From the NCBI GenBank assembly GCA_023238725.1, contig CM041544.1, positions 2,573,501 through 2,637,500 of the forward strand: a DNA stretch of 64,000 bases, in the 5' to 3' direction. This document shows, one piece after another, positions 1 through 12,800 of the stretch (the first letter of the stretch is position 1; each line of letters starts with the position of its first letter). This stretch comes from Scortum barcoo (taxonomy: Eukaryota; Chordata; Actinopteri; Centrarchiformes; Terapontidae). The notes beneath the pieces are model-generated. The model was not told the origin of the DNA. It was given only the letters and a program-made list of their open reading frames with translations, and ran no database searches. Made by a program: the position numbers and the translations under genes.

Positions 1-53
1 CAATGTTTGATCCATTGGTAGCAAACCATGTCTCCACCTCCAAGCTGCAGCAG
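1..53 (+). CDS. possible 3' end of an internal exon, cut by the window edge
   Basis: The first 53 bases are open in one frame (from position 3: MFDPLVANHVSTSKLQQ) and end in CAGCAG followed by GTAAGAG, a strong consensus splice donor at 54. The short peptide looks protein-like but I do not recognise the family. No matching downstream exon was found in the window. A 53-base open frame beside a good donor can occur by chance, so this is only a candidate. Confidence 0.3.
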
Positions 54-3000
54 GTAAGAGCCTGCTTCAGTTCTGTGTGACAGCCAAGGATTCTCACAGT
101 CTGCAGGCTCAGAGTGTTGATGATAATAATAAATGAAAACTGTCGAGATCATGTATGATCCACTGCTGCTTGACACTTAGTTAATGTATAACATTATAAC
201 AGAGCATAACATGAGGAACATCTGAGGGAGGCATTTAGCAAAGTGTTTATCTAGCAGACATGAATCGCTTGGCTTATCAAATAAGTCCTGTTTTTTGTAG
301 TCTGTTTAATGTTGCTGTGGATGTTTGAGTATTTGGGTGGTGGGGCTTTTCTACTGAAGTTAATTTCTGTGACATTTAAGATGGTTGTACTTATGTCCTT
401 GTTTTTCTTGAAGAGTAACGTAGGTTTGACTTTCACTGTTGAATCTGGTTTGACACAACAGTGTCACTACTTTTCAATGGTACCTAACATTGTTGTTCTT
501 TCATCGTATATTACTCTGCTGCCCCATTAGAATACTTTACATCAATGTCCTATTCCTATTCCTGTGCAGTTGGTCTCAAACCAGCTTCTGTTACTCAATG
601 CAATGTCTCATTCAGTATGTCTTTCTTTCTGAAAAAATGTGTGCGCTCCTGGAGTTTACATTCTGTATTCTAAGCAGCATCCACTACAGCACTTGCTTTA
701 AGAAAGTGAAACAATGATTACTTTTTTTAAACACACAAAAAACTACAGCTTCCATAAAAATTTACAAGCAGAACACCACACACCATATACTATTTCCTAA
801 ATCATTAATTCAAATCAGTTTTTTCTCCTCTCTGTCCTGCTGCTCTTACAGACATGTCCGAGCACTGACAATCTCGACTCACATATTTAACCTTTGATGG
901 TTTCACACGTACTGGAAATGTTAATTGGCTGCTGAAAGAGATATTGAAATGAAAGAGATTGTTAGTGAGCATCTGTATCTAAACATGTCCCAGGGCTGGA
1001 TTTTTTGTTACGTTTTGTTGTTACAAGTGTCAGTGGGATTTTAAATTAGGTTTTCTTACTTCTGAAACAGAACCCTGAAGTTCCAGCTCTCTGTTCATAA
1101 AGCTTGTTCATAAAACTCCAGACTGAAGACTGTATGTATGCACATTCTCAGTGCTAACAACAGCCCTAACAACTCAGTCCAATCCAGTGTTGAAAGCCTT
1201 TCAAATAGCTTCCTTAGTGCAGCTCTAAGTGTGTAACATTTCATCTTCTCTGTCAATTTGGATTGTGTAGTGGAACTCAAGCCTCTCATGACTATAGCTG
1301 CATTTATCTGCATGTGGTCACTGCCTTGAGTACTGTTACAGTATCGGCATGACTAGATTGAATAACAAGAGTGTACTCTTGTCCATCATTCAGACAGAGA
1401 AGTGGACAATATGATTCCCAGCCGTCTGACCCAGAGAGGAGACAGGCCCCATTAGGTGCTCAGCTTGTTACAATAATACAAAGCCATCTATCAAAACCTG
1501 GACTCGCTGTCACAAAGCCTACAAAAAGCAGCCCCCATAATGAAGTGCTACATGACCGTCAGATCAAGAGGGGTGTATAACAAAGAAGAGACAGAGTGAG
1601 AATGGAGAGATGGATAAAAGAGAGAAAGGAAGCAATAGAATAAAGCCGCAGTCATAAAAGCAAATGAGAAAGAGAGAGAGAGAGAGAGATCCATATATTG
1701 TCCCTGATGAACAGCAGAGGCCATTTGCACCTCATGTTCAGACTGTTTCATTCATCACACACACAGACTCATACACACATACCTCCTTCCTGTCATGTGT
1801 GTATGATTGGTACGTGTATCTGTCCCGAACAGATTGGTACAGGGCTTTGGGTTCACTTCGACACTTCCTTGGTTCGGTTCCTCCTGTGACCCAAACATTT
1901 ACTGTCCAAACAGTCTGTATGTCTACTACTCACACAGAGATTCTCGAGTGTCAGTTTTGGCAGTGCACCCATTTCAAATGTTGTATTATCCTTGTGATTA
2001 AAGTCAAATATTCACTCTGCTTTTCTCTCATGTTACATTGAGCCCAACAGATGTTTACATATTTCAAAATAAACGACAAAATGTTACTTTGAAATTTTTT
2101 TTTTTCCCTGCTGTAGCATATAAAGATAGAACCATGATCAGAAAAGTGAGGTACATCTGTACATCTGTAAATTTTGAATTTCATTAGAGCCTTATTAGCT
2201 ACTGTGCTCTCTTCATTTTACAGCGGTTTGCTGCACAGTAGTGTCTGCATTTACCTGTAACATCAGAAACACTGTATTAAATTGTGCACAAGTGCAGTTG
2301 AAGGTCAGATCATCCATGCTTAGCACAGTCGCTCAGTGTGAGAGAGGTTAATCTGTGTGTAGATGTTACATGTTTGCCTGTTTGCACACTCTCACATAAA
2401 CAGTTGACACAGATGCACAGTCTATTTAAAAAGATTTAGAATTTAACTGAAATTGATTTGACACCAAATTTTCTATGGGTAGTTAGTAAAATGTTAAAGC
2501 TGAACTGATCAATATTTCTATGTTCATAATGGGTCAAATGATTATCTGTAATGTGTTGGTCGTAGTGCTCTTCAGTTCCCCTTTAGCTCTACAGAGCATT
2601 TAGCATGTTGCACAGAACAACTTTGTTGGTTTGGCTCAAACTGAGCAAAAAGGAGAGTGAATATTAGACTCGGATCATGAGGATAATACAAAATTTGAAA
2701 TGAGTGCTAAATTTCTCCGTATCTGCTGGATAGGTACATGAAAACTGTTTCCTACCAGTTAAGGCATTACAAGGTGCTGATAGTAGGACTGCTTGGTAAT
2801 CAGTAAAAAAAATCAGTTATTTCATGTTGTATGAGGAAGCTGGCTATCAAACCTCTACAACTCTTTTGTTACACTTTCAAATGTGTCCATAAACATTTTC
2901 AAACACTGTAAAACAAACTGAATACTGAAACTGAATGTCTGGTTATTTTTGTGATTGTTTATTTCATTTCAAATTAAATGGCCTCTGATTTGTTGATTCT

Positions 3001-3255
3001 GTTTCTTAAGGGTTTATTTATTTGTCACTTTACTACACATTTCATGCTGTAATCTCTTCATGCTGCCCACAAAAAACCTAAATCAAAACAACAATTAATA
3101 ATGGTGTTGTGTAGCAGATATACAATGAGATATACCGCATCCTCTTAATAGCTTTAAATCATTTAGCCGATTTTAGATTCAAGTACAATGTTGTGTTTTA
3201 AACAACATTCAACATTTGGAAATTTTGGTTTCTTTTGTTCATTGACAATCGGACA
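54..3255. other. non-coding stretch
   Basis: AT-rich sequence without a convincing gene. It contains a short (GA)n tract near 1671-1689 and small CA-rich patches near 1758-1780. Short open frames here lack family motifs and splice-site support. Confidence 0.6.
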
Positions 3256-3572
3256 AGTTCACAGCCATGCTAGCAGCTCAGCGAGGCAGCACTCTGGCTG
3301 ATGGATGCTCTGAGCTACTGGCCGATGATAACATCCTAACATGCTCAATATAACAAAACTAACATGGAGACATTTAGCAGGTAATAACTAGTGTTTGTTA
3401 CCTTAGTTTAGGAAGTTAGCTAAATTAGATTTTCTGTAGGGAACATTAATACCTGCACTAAAATGTCATGCCAATCCACCCAGTGGTGTACTAAACATTT
3501 TAGCGCAGATCAAAGTGGTGGACCAACTGATACTGCCATCCACGAAGAACTAATGTTAGCGTAGCTAAAAAT
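3256..3572 (+). repeat. fish interspersed repeat, family A, copy 1
   Basis: The stretch contains the characteristic words CATGCTAGCAGCTC, a series of TAACATGCTCA-like words, TTTAGCAGGTA, CATGCCAATCCA, AAAGTGGTGGACC and, at the end, GTTAGCGTAGCTAAAAA. I recognise these in the same order in a very common teleost repeat. Related copies lie at 12696-12800 (same strand) and 24492-24664 (opposite strand). The transposon class is not certain to me. Confidence 0.6.
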
Positions 3573-5229
3573 GGTTTCACAGAAAGATATTTTCATATTG
3601 ATCATTGAATCCATATCAACTGATTATCTCATTTTTCCTGTAGGAACTTAACAAAATAACCAATATAACAGTACCTACCATTTTACTACTGCATCTCCAT
3701 CGGTCAGGACAACGGTGCTTCATTTGTCCATTGCTGGCTGGACAATCAAGATATCGAGGCCCTCATGTGTATTTGTAAAGTTCCTGCACTGGAACGTTGC
3801 CAGAACTACGGTACTAAAAAAAGCATCAGTACTAAACCACAGGCATCGTGCCAGCATTAGTACTGAAAATTGATACACAAGATTGCACAATTGAGAGAGA
3901 AAATGTCCCAACAGAAATTTCTTCCACTTAGGCTGAGCTGCAATAAGTGCGCACTCAGAGACAGTGACGCAGATATGGGATGGTGAGGCAAAACTGCAAA
4001 TAAATATGTCACCAAACAGGCGAGCTGTGCTTGAGCAAATTCTGTGGCTTTTGAAAACAGTGTGCTGATGATCATGAAGAGAGTGAGCAAGGGTGAAAAA
4101 AGAGAGGGGGGAAAGAAAACTGGGGCGCTACGAGGGGCACCAGGGTTACAGCTACAGGGGGATATACTGAAATGAGTACTGCTGAAATGGAGGGAGTGAG
4201 GGACAAGATGAGAGCATAGTGACTGCTAGATGGAGGGGATGATTGAGAGAGAGTATGACAGAGGAGCGAGAAATGGATGGATAGAGAAAGGGGAGAGAGG
4301 TTGTTTGTGTCTGTCTCAGACTGGGGGAGTGTTGCTCTCTGTTCACACAGGCTGACCCAGATTCAGCTTTTAATTCAGCAATTAGACACAGTCCTGTGTG
4401 TGGAGGTGTGTGTGCATTGTGGATGACAGTGTAGCTATGAGAGTTAAAGAGCTTTGGGTTGAGAAAGACTAAGAGGGATCCAAGCAGATGTCTCTCTGCT
4501 TCTGAGGCTCACAAACTGAAAACCAAGTATTTATTAAAGATGCTACATATGGCACCTCAGCATCCTAAGCACATTTTGAGGCACTATTTCATATGTATTT
4601 TATGAAGAGTTGGAGAAATATCTTGTGAACTGTTCTGCAGTACAATAATCAGACACAGCAAATACAGAAACTACATTTATGACTACAGGCAACATGTTTT
4701 TTTCTCCAAGAAATGTATTCCTAAAGAGATTTAGCGGTTACTGTTATTAATTCATTACTTTTTTTCAAGCTGCACTAATATTTTCATAGGGAGAGAAATG
4801 CAACTACAAACTTTGTTCAGCAAAGACTGGTCAAGTGTAATTTATGTATTTAAAAAGTTATTCATTTCAACATCGACAAAGACATGAGAATTTTTTCCAC
4901 CTATGTTAGCACACACCCATGGGACCTTGCTGTCCTGAGGTGTGTCTGTCATACACACAACACCCACATACCACAAGTTTCATATGAAGCAAGTATTTAG
5001 GTTTAAATAAGTAATGAATTAACCTTATCTGTAGAATCTGCACACTGGCCACAGGAGCAGAGGATAAAAAAATAAAGTAGTAAAGTAGCACTTAATAGTT
5101 CTTTAAGATGACGAGAATACTTGTTACTTGAATACGAGTACGAGTTCTTGTAAAAAAGCTGCTTTACGTGTCTGACAGAAACACAAACACACAAAACACC
5201 TTACATCTTAATGTATCTTAATCCTAAAA
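3573..5229. other. non-coding stretch
   Basis: No gene or recognised repeat. The part around 4090-4330 is purine-rich on the plus strand (many GAGAGA/GGGGAG words). Confidence 0.5.
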
Positions 5230-5635
5230 CTCTGCATTGTCTGCACCTTTTAAACTTGACCACCCCACCCCTACCCCACCCCCTTCCTTCTCCACTTGCT
5301 AACTCACATTCTGACTTCATCTACCTCTTCATGCTTCACGGGCTCGTCTTTTTTTCTCCTTCCGCCTGCCTCCCCCAACTCCATCTCACCCTTTTCATCT
5401 CACTTTACTGTCTGCACCCACCCCCCTAACCCCAAATCTGCTCCCTCAGAATCTCTCTCCTCCACCTCCTCCCATCACTGCTGTCCCCACTTGACCCCCA
5501 CCTACCCCCACCCCGTTCCCCTCCACTCTTGTCTCTTTTCCTTTTTGTCTAATTCGGCTCCGAGTCCCGAGGCTTCGGCAGAGCAGAGCGCTCCTTCTGT
5601 GCTTCTCCGCTCTCCCCTCCCCTCCTCTGATAGCG
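5230..5635 (+). repeat. pyrimidine-rich (C/T) low-complexity tract
   Basis: About 400 bases strongly biased to C and T on the plus strand, with repeated CCACCCC, CTACCCC and TCTCCTCC words. Overlapping open frames on both strands are by-products of the biased composition (Ser/Pro-rich on plus, Gly/Arg-rich on minus) and show no domain. Confidence 0.65.
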
Positions 5636-8032
5636 TGCAAAGAGAAAGGGGACCCACCGAGAAAAGCTTTAAGTTATGTAATGAGATCATCTGTATACCA
5701 GATATACCAAGCATCCATTAGTGGCTTCTCAATAGCATGACCATTTGTCTGGTAGTCTGTTTTAGGTCTGTCACAGATGGATGGTGGTGGGACTTTGGCT
5801 TGAGTAGCAAGGCTCAGTGATGTTAAAACCTCCAGATGATAGCAGCAGCAACACGTGTTTGTTCACATGGTTAATCCTCCTTCCTATAGTGCTTTTGTCC
5901 AGGGTCGTGCTTTTACCTTGTTTTCAGGAGGTGAGTTGTGGGCAGATGAGCTTAGAGAAATGGCGGTGGAAGTAGGAAGGACACGGGGTATGAAGAGGGG
6001 TGTGTGCACATCCACGCGGCGAGACACGAGAGCAAGCAAAGACATAGGGTAATACACACACACACACCTCAATGACATTTCTCCACAGCGGGAGGTCAAC
6101 GCTGTCAGTGTAGTCTCATGATTGTACAGTTGGGCCTGAAATGGTTGGTCAAAGGAGGCGGGCTGCCTTTATTCACGCCTTTATTATTTGATTTATTCAT
6201 TTATCGATCATTAATCAATCAAAAATATCAAAGATTCTCTGGTTCAAGCTTCTCCAATTTGAGGATCTGTTACTTTTCTCTCTGTTATGTCACTGTGACT
6301 GGAATATCTTTGGATATTTGGACTGTTGGTTGGACAAGATGAACAATGTGAAGATACCTCCTCAGTATTATAAGCGTATAGACTTTTCACTGTGTTCTGG
6401 CATTTTATAGAGTTTTATAAAGTTTTTTTCTTTTGTCAAGTTAGTGTTCTACAGTATTTCTCTGATTATTATTTTCATAATCAGCTGATGATGTAAGTAT
6501 CTTACTTGCTGCTTTCCACTGTATTATCTGGGCTTTGGACCGTCCACAGGGTATTAAAAGACGAGCTCAGTGAAATGTTATTAATACTGTGTTAATACTA
6601 TGCACACGTGTTTATGTAAACAAATCATTTATTGAAATCACACTTTTCTGATTCATTTCCATAAAATTCCATTGATTTCCCAAAAATGTCCAACAACACT
6701 CTAAAACCCAAAGATATTCTATTAGCAATGATACAGAGAGAAAAGCAGTAAATCCTAAATAAATGTGAATGAAGACGCTTTAGCTCACTATATGGAAAAA
6801 ATCTGTTAGTCAGTGAGTTGCCAATTTGGTAAGCAATTAGCACTGTATGTATAAATCTCTCTGGTCAAACACAATTGATTGTAAGATCGCAAAACTCTCG
6901 AGGTAATCAACAGAAGGGAGTGTCTGGAAAGACGGACCATGGTCCCTCATATGTTTCTATACAGCTGCAACAGCTGTTTTGTTTACATCCTAATGACATC
7001 ATCTGGCTTTGGAATAACACAGCCACATTAACTGGGCTGCTGACTTAACCATTAACAGGACCTACTTGGCAGAAGACACCAAAACATTGGCTGAGCACAG
7101 AGCTGATAATTATATAAAGCTGTTCAAAAGTCTGAACCAAGTGTGTGTACACACTATTTAAACGTTACAAATGACAGCACAGAGCTGCTTAATTACAACT
7201 GGAGGATTACTGATAACCTAGTCAATATGTAAATTCCTGTTCGTGGAGATAAGCATGCGAGGATGTGGTTTAAATTATACTTCCAGTTGAAGAATGCTGC
7301 TCTTCAGCTGAGCCCTGAATCAGTGTCACTAATGTTCACAGAATAAACAGACTACAGTACATTATCTACAACAAATTCACACCTCATATCTGGCTTATCA
7401 GTCACCCTCCACTTATTATAGCTAACAGGAAATGGTAGAAAAAGCCGATTTCTCTCAAGAAATTCAAGCAGCACAGAGCAGCGCAGTCCCTGCTACCATT
7501 TCCAAGGGATTATTAGTTACAGATGTGGAGCTACAAGAAGGCATGTTGTTGTTTTGTTCTTTACAGTGACTGTAAATGTGAGCGCTGATACACAAAAAGC
7601 TGTACCCTAACAAAAAAGCAATCTGATATATCTGCACTGATCCTGATGGGATCTATCATGTCTGATATCTGAGAGGTGACTCTACAGATTCAGCACTGTA
7701 CTAACAGCAAACTACACTTTACAGCTAAATTACTGTGCAACTGTCTGTGCTGTATCAGCCAGTACTGACCCTCTACTATCTATTATAATCATTCATTATT
7801 ATTTATTAAATCCCCTATTTCTGTATTTCTCATGTTAACATAAACTGCCTGCACATTTTCTATTTCTCTTTCTAACATCCATCACAGCATTATTTAGCTA
7901 TTTTCTGAATTTAAAAGTAACAGAAGAACAATATGTTTAAATAGCTAAATAATAACAAAAAAGATGAACTGTGTTTTGTTTTTTTTCCTGTGTGTGCAGG
8001 CGGTCCTCACACACACTCGCCGTGGCCCTCAC
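5636..8032. other. non-coding stretch
   Basis: AT-rich sequence with no supported gene. If the 8033-8213 exon is real, this would be the start of its first intron. I searched by eye for a matching minus-strand second exon and did not find one. Confidence 0.45.
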
Positions 8033-8345
8033 CTGCTCTCTGTGCCACAGGCTGCAGCCCGACCACCAGCCCCAGCGCTGCCCCCGCGAAGCACATCTGG
8101 ATGGCGAACAACTCCTTTCGCTTTCTCCGCCTGGCTTTGCTCCTCCGTCGGTTCAGCATCACTCCTCCTCCGGCGGCGCTCTCCGGCATCCCAGCAGCCA
8201 CCACGCGGGCCATGGCACTCTTCTGTCGGCGAGCGTTCCGGCGATCCCCCGGTGGTGGTGCGAAAGTCCGAGGAACAGGAGCGAGGAGGCAGAGACACAG
8301 AGATGTGTGTGTGAGCGCTGAACTTACTCGACGAGGGCAGAGATG
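8000..8345 (-). promoter_or_regulatory. CpG-rich island around the candidate first exon
   Basis: This block is clearly richer in C, G and CpG than the AT-rich flanks. Such islands usually mark vertebrate promoters. Together with the minus-strand ATG and donor, it supports transcription toward lower coordinates. Confidence 0.4.
8033..8213 (-). CDS. candidate first coding exon of an unrecognised membrane protein
   Basis: On the minus strand an ATG at 8213 sits in a strong Kozak context (TGCCATGG) and opens a 60-codon frame that ends at a consensus donor (AGAGCAG followed by GTGAGG; exon end 8033, phase 1). The peptide has an Ala/Gly-rich N-terminus, a polybasic block (RRRSKARRRKRKE, about residues 22-34), then a hydrophobic segment (FAIQMCFAGAALGLVVGL, about residues 36-53). 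That pattern suggests one membrane anchor with a cytosolic basic N-terminus. The DNA is CpG-rich compared with its surroundings, as expected for a promoter-proximal exon. I do not recognise the family. An upstream ATG at 8441 in the same frame is less likely. No later exon was found between 1 and 8032. Confidence 0.4.
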
Positions 8346-9160
8346 AGCCGTAAAGTCACACACGGTGTTGAAACTACAACATCCGGTCCCACATTTCAAA
8401 ATAAAACACGGATTTATATTTAGGACAGGGAGCGAGCTCAAATTGGGGTTTACGGAAAGAGATCATTTATCTCAGGGGATTTTTTTTTTTTATCTAAGAT
8501 AACTCGACAGTCTATACAGAGTAAAACAAATGTACATAGTGGCAATAGCAGGATACTGCAAATCAACACCTGCATCCGATATCAGTGTGCATCTCCAAAG
8601 AGAGAAATGTACCGATTTAGTGAAAATATGAGTCCTAGCAGGCAGTAAGAGCCCATCTGAAACAAACACATGGAGGACTCATTCAGCTGGAGCCTACTCT
8701 ATCCAATCTAGCAAAACGGTTAAATGAATGCAGACAACTCTTTCTTTGGATTTGCTTTATGTGTGAATCAAACAGAGATTATACAGTTTGGAACATAACT
8801 CTCTCATATCACATCGTAATATTCTTTAAAGACACCTGACTGGACACAAATACGAACAGGTTTGTCACCTGGGGTGGCGTCTCAATCATATCATGAACGT
8901 TACTGAGTTGATGTGCTTTTATTCTGAAGGAGCAGTTTCCTGTCTGTGGCTCACTCTGACGCGCTTGACGCAGCTTGAGGAGGCTGCCGATAAGTGGCTC
9001 CTCACCGTTTCTTCCTCCTCTGTGGTCGCAGTCAGAGGGCGGGCTTCCTGGCTGAATGATCCGGGACAGCAGTGTGGTTTCTCGGCGTGGATGTTGGCTG
9101 CAGGCTGCAGGATGTGCTGCTGTGGAGCTGGATGTGTCACAGAGAAACACGAGGGATGGG

Positions 9161-9165
9161 CGTGC

Positions 9166-9226
<61 letters not shown>
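9161..9226 (+). repeat. compound microsatellite (GT)n(GA)n
   Basis: About 14 GT units run directly into about 19 GA units. Open frames crossing it encode only alternating residues. The moderately GC-rich 8893-9160 region just upstream has open frames on both strands with no recognised domain. Confidence 0.9.
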
Positions 9227-9231
<5 letters not shown>

Positions 9232-10247
9232 AGAGACGTTCAGTGAGCGATGAACTATAGTCTGTTGATAGAGATGTGGTTGTTGCTGTGGAGGAATCAC
9301 ATTGATGATTCAAGTCAAATGTGTTTATAGGGAATTGTGTGAATGATTTAGAGTATATAACCTGGTATATAATATAATTATCCTATATAATCTAACCCCT
9401 ACTCAAAATCACTTTCCATTTACAAAATTTTAAAAAAAGGAGCCATCTCCTTCCAGGACAAGACAATCCTTACTGACTGTTGTATCGGGGCTTTTTTATT
9501 TTTATTTTCTAATGCATCACAATAATATAGGCACTACATTAGACACTAACTATGGGCCAGACGGTTTGGTATGTATGCATCTAAAATATGAAATGGACTT
9601 TGGACACAGTTATTTATTATATGTTATAAAGAGCACATACATCTTTTTTTTTCATTTAAACAAAATAAAATACTGGTTTACTCTAGAAAATGAGTCTCTG
9701 GGGAAATAATAAAGTGCAGCTATGAGCAGACAAGACTGTTGCAGCGATGGCCCGACAAAAGGTCCTTTGATGGCGACAGCCATTAAGAGCATTACCATTA
9801 AAAACAATGAGTTTGATCTTTCACCCTCAAAATACACACATACAATGCAGCTGATTGGGGTCAAAGGTCACACCCTCTGACCTCTCCATAGTGAAACATC
9901 AGATGGATGCATTTATTCTAGAGCCAGAACAGAGAGAGGAACATAAAAGGGAAAGAGTATCTCAACTGTAAGGCATTTGAGATTGTCACATTGTCGTTTT
10001 TTTCTCCTGCAGAGCACATAATCCCTAAGTTGAACTTTCATGCGTCATGTGTAACGTGTGCAGGAATCACTCCAGTTTTTTGTTCATTTCTTGCCCTCCC
10101 ATAGAGGTGTGAAATGATGTCATCACATAAAGGGCGGAAACTGGAGACTCATAATGCCATGTGAGAGATAGAAGGCAGTGGCATTAGCGAATGAGCTCCC
10201 AGATTACACCAAGAGCCCCTTGGCCCGTGCTGCCCTGGCCATACACA
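9227..10247. other. non-coding stretch
   Basis: AT-rich, with no gene or recognised repeat. Confidence 0.5.
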
Positions 10248-10257
10248 GCACACACAC

Positions 10258-10290
<33 letters not shown>

Positions 10291-10322
10291 TACACAGAAC
10301 ACACACACACACACACACACAC
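10248..10322 (+). repeat. (CA)n microsatellite, interrupted
   Basis: CA dinucleotides interrupted by repeated TACACA units. Confidence 0.9.
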
Positions 10323-10989
10323 AGTTCCTTCATGACGGATTGGGCATAATCCTCATCCTTATCTTGAGCAATAGCCTCTGACAGCCATGATTCAAGACAA
10401 TGACAATGACATATCCAGTGTGCTGGATTAGGAGGCAGCGAGGGATTTTTACTCTCCATCCTTTGGGTAAAATCTCCAAACACAGCTACATGTAGGGTTT
10501 TTTTTTACATTCACTCTTTAAAATAGAGTCATTTCTTTGTTTCAGTGTAGAATGAGGTTATCTCTCTCATGGTTCCTTGTTATTGTCCATAACATGCTCC
10601 ATGTCATATTGTGTAGCGACTGGTGACTGATATGTTGTGTTGATGAGATCATCTCATGACCAGAACAGCAGTTTTACATGTTTTACTTCATTACCAATAA
10701 ATGCATGTATTTCGTAATACTGCTCCTGGAGACTGTCCTTAAGAGAGTCAAGAATTACCATCTTGTTTTCATTTTACTAAATTGCGACTTCTTGTGTTTT
10801 TTTAATGACTGTTATCTCTCTCTTTTAACAAAAAAATCCAGGTCCAGCAGGTGTCACAAATTTTTATTTAATTTGACTATTACTATTTTACTATTAACAT
10901 AATATAGTGCTGAAATAGTTTAAATTTTAATTTATATTTAACGGGATACTTTGTTTAAAAACTGATAGGACAAAACCAAATCCCTCTCA

Positions 10990-11215
10990 TGTCTGTGCAT
11001 TGAGTACAGAGCTATAGCTGGGAGGCCTTGAAGACTGGAGGCAGCTATGGCGGGTGGAGTTTAAACAGAGCTGCCTACCCTCTTCCAACACTTATGCTAA
11101 GCTAGGCTAATTGCATCCTGACTCCAGCTCTGTACTTAACACACAGAGATGAGTGATTTGAATCTTTTCATCTCACTAACGGTAAGAAAGCGAACATATT
11201 CCAAAATGTTGATAA
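10990..11215 (+). repeat. fish interspersed repeat, family B
   Basis: The words TATGCTAAGCTAGGCTAA, CTCCAGCTCTGTACTTAAC, ACACAGAGATGAG and GTAAGAAAGCGAA..ATTCCAAAATGT follow the order of a repeat common in teleosts. Sequence divergence suggests an old copy. Class unknown. Confidence 0.55.
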
Positions 11216-12695
11216 CACAATGTTGTTCAATAGACAGTATTTCTGTATAATATCAAAACCGCACAACTCATTGAGATTAGACTGACCTTAGTCTGACAAG
11301 TTAACTGAGACAGAGACTAAATTCATTGGCTATCTTTAAGCTCCAGAAAAATAACAAATAGCACACAATGAGGGTTTTAATAAGATTTTTAACACGACAG
11401 ACTCACTTGTCAACCTGCCTGTGTGTGAAGTGTACAGTGTATTTTTTCTGTCTCTGCTAGCGTTATACGGTGACTATGACCGAACAACCAGACAAAAGGT
11501 CAGTGACTACAAAGGATGAAACTGAAACTGAAGTGAGGTCCAAAACCACACCTGCACTTATGATTCTCACTAAAGGTGCCACAAAAGACAACAAAATGAA
11601 AATGTATAACTTTAAGTTAGATTATGTTCTTTAGCATGAATACTTATTATTCCTGATAGCTAAAGTTGAGTTCTGTCACTCAACATCACATTTAGTGGCA
11701 ATTATTAATGATCATAATTATCATGTTGTAAAATAAATAAATTCATTTTTGCTACATTCTCAAAATTCAACAACTTGTTAACAACTAGAACATCAATGTG
11801 TAAAATTTCATACTCAGGCTTTCAACATCCATTTTGAATAATACTGTAGTGGTGTTTTAAAAGCCAGCTGTCATAATTTACCACCTTAGAATATATGTTT
11901 TATACTGTAAAGGCCTGTTAAAATCTGGGTTCTGATCTCATTCAATATAAAAAACAGGTTTTACAGGTAGCAACATGAAGAGAATCGGATCAGAAGTCTG
12001 TCATAGATTTTACATTCTCACTCTCCCTGGTTCTCTCTGAAACACACACATCATACCTATGTTTCCTCTATGCACACTTCACACACTAACATACACATGA
12101 ACACAAGCAGACTGCGTTTTTAGTGTGATGTTACACCTCCCTTTGATGTGTTGTTAGTCCAGGCATTGTCCTGTAAATCATTCCAGGATTCAATGTTTAT
12201 TCCTTTCTGCGTGGACCATTGAAGCTGCTCCTTCCCTCTTTTGATCATCAGGGATTTGGTTGGAACAGTTAAAAGGATTTTTTTTTTCATAGAAGATTGG
12301 TTAGGTGTGTTTAAAATTCATTATGTGGTACACAGAAGACCGTCCCAGCCTCCCTGACTGAGACACTCTTGGTTTGTTCAGTTTTCACATACAGCGACAC
12401 GCACAACACCATACATCACACAAATATTCCTGATCAATTGAAACTTAAAAGTAAAATATTATGTATTATAACAGACCCTATAACTTAACCACATAGTACA
12501 TCCGCTCCATCCATAGAAAATGGACTTAGCAACAATGGCAGAACGTCAAGTCAATTTTATTTCAATCACATCTTATTTTGTTATTTATTTTAATCACAAA
12601 TCACAGGTACCACAAGTAGTTTCACAAAACACATAAAACTGTGGAATTGTAAAGCTAATCAAATGTCACACATTGAAAAAAACTTGAGCCATGTA
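11216..12695. other. non-coding stretch
   Basis: AT-rich with no gene or recognised repeat. Confidence 0.5.
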
Positions 12696-12800
12696 ATCAG
12701 CTATAGGCATAGCGATGCTTTGAGCTAAATACAAAAGTCAGCATGATAACATGCTAATGTTGAGCAGGTATAGTGCTCAGTTTGGCATGTTGGTATACAA
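12696..12800 (+). repeat. fish interspersed repeat, family A, copy 2 (partial)
   Basis: Contains GCTTTGAGCTAAAT, CAGCATGATAACATGCTAAT and GAGCAGGTATA in the family order. Only the middle part of the repeat is recognisable. Confidence 0.45.

Noticed and set aside
1095..1313. 72-codon minus-strand frame with a faint resemblance to retroelement integrase-type sequence
   Set aside because: Similarity is too weak and short to assign, and there are no flanking element features.
5296..5721. 141-codon plus-strand frame rich in Ser/Pro
   Set aside because: Product of C/T-rich low-complexity sequence; no domain or splice support.
8893..9189. 98-codon plus-strand open frame in a moderately GC-rich patch
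   Set aside because: Runs into a GT microsatellite, has no recognised domain, and an equally long frame exists on the opposite strand.
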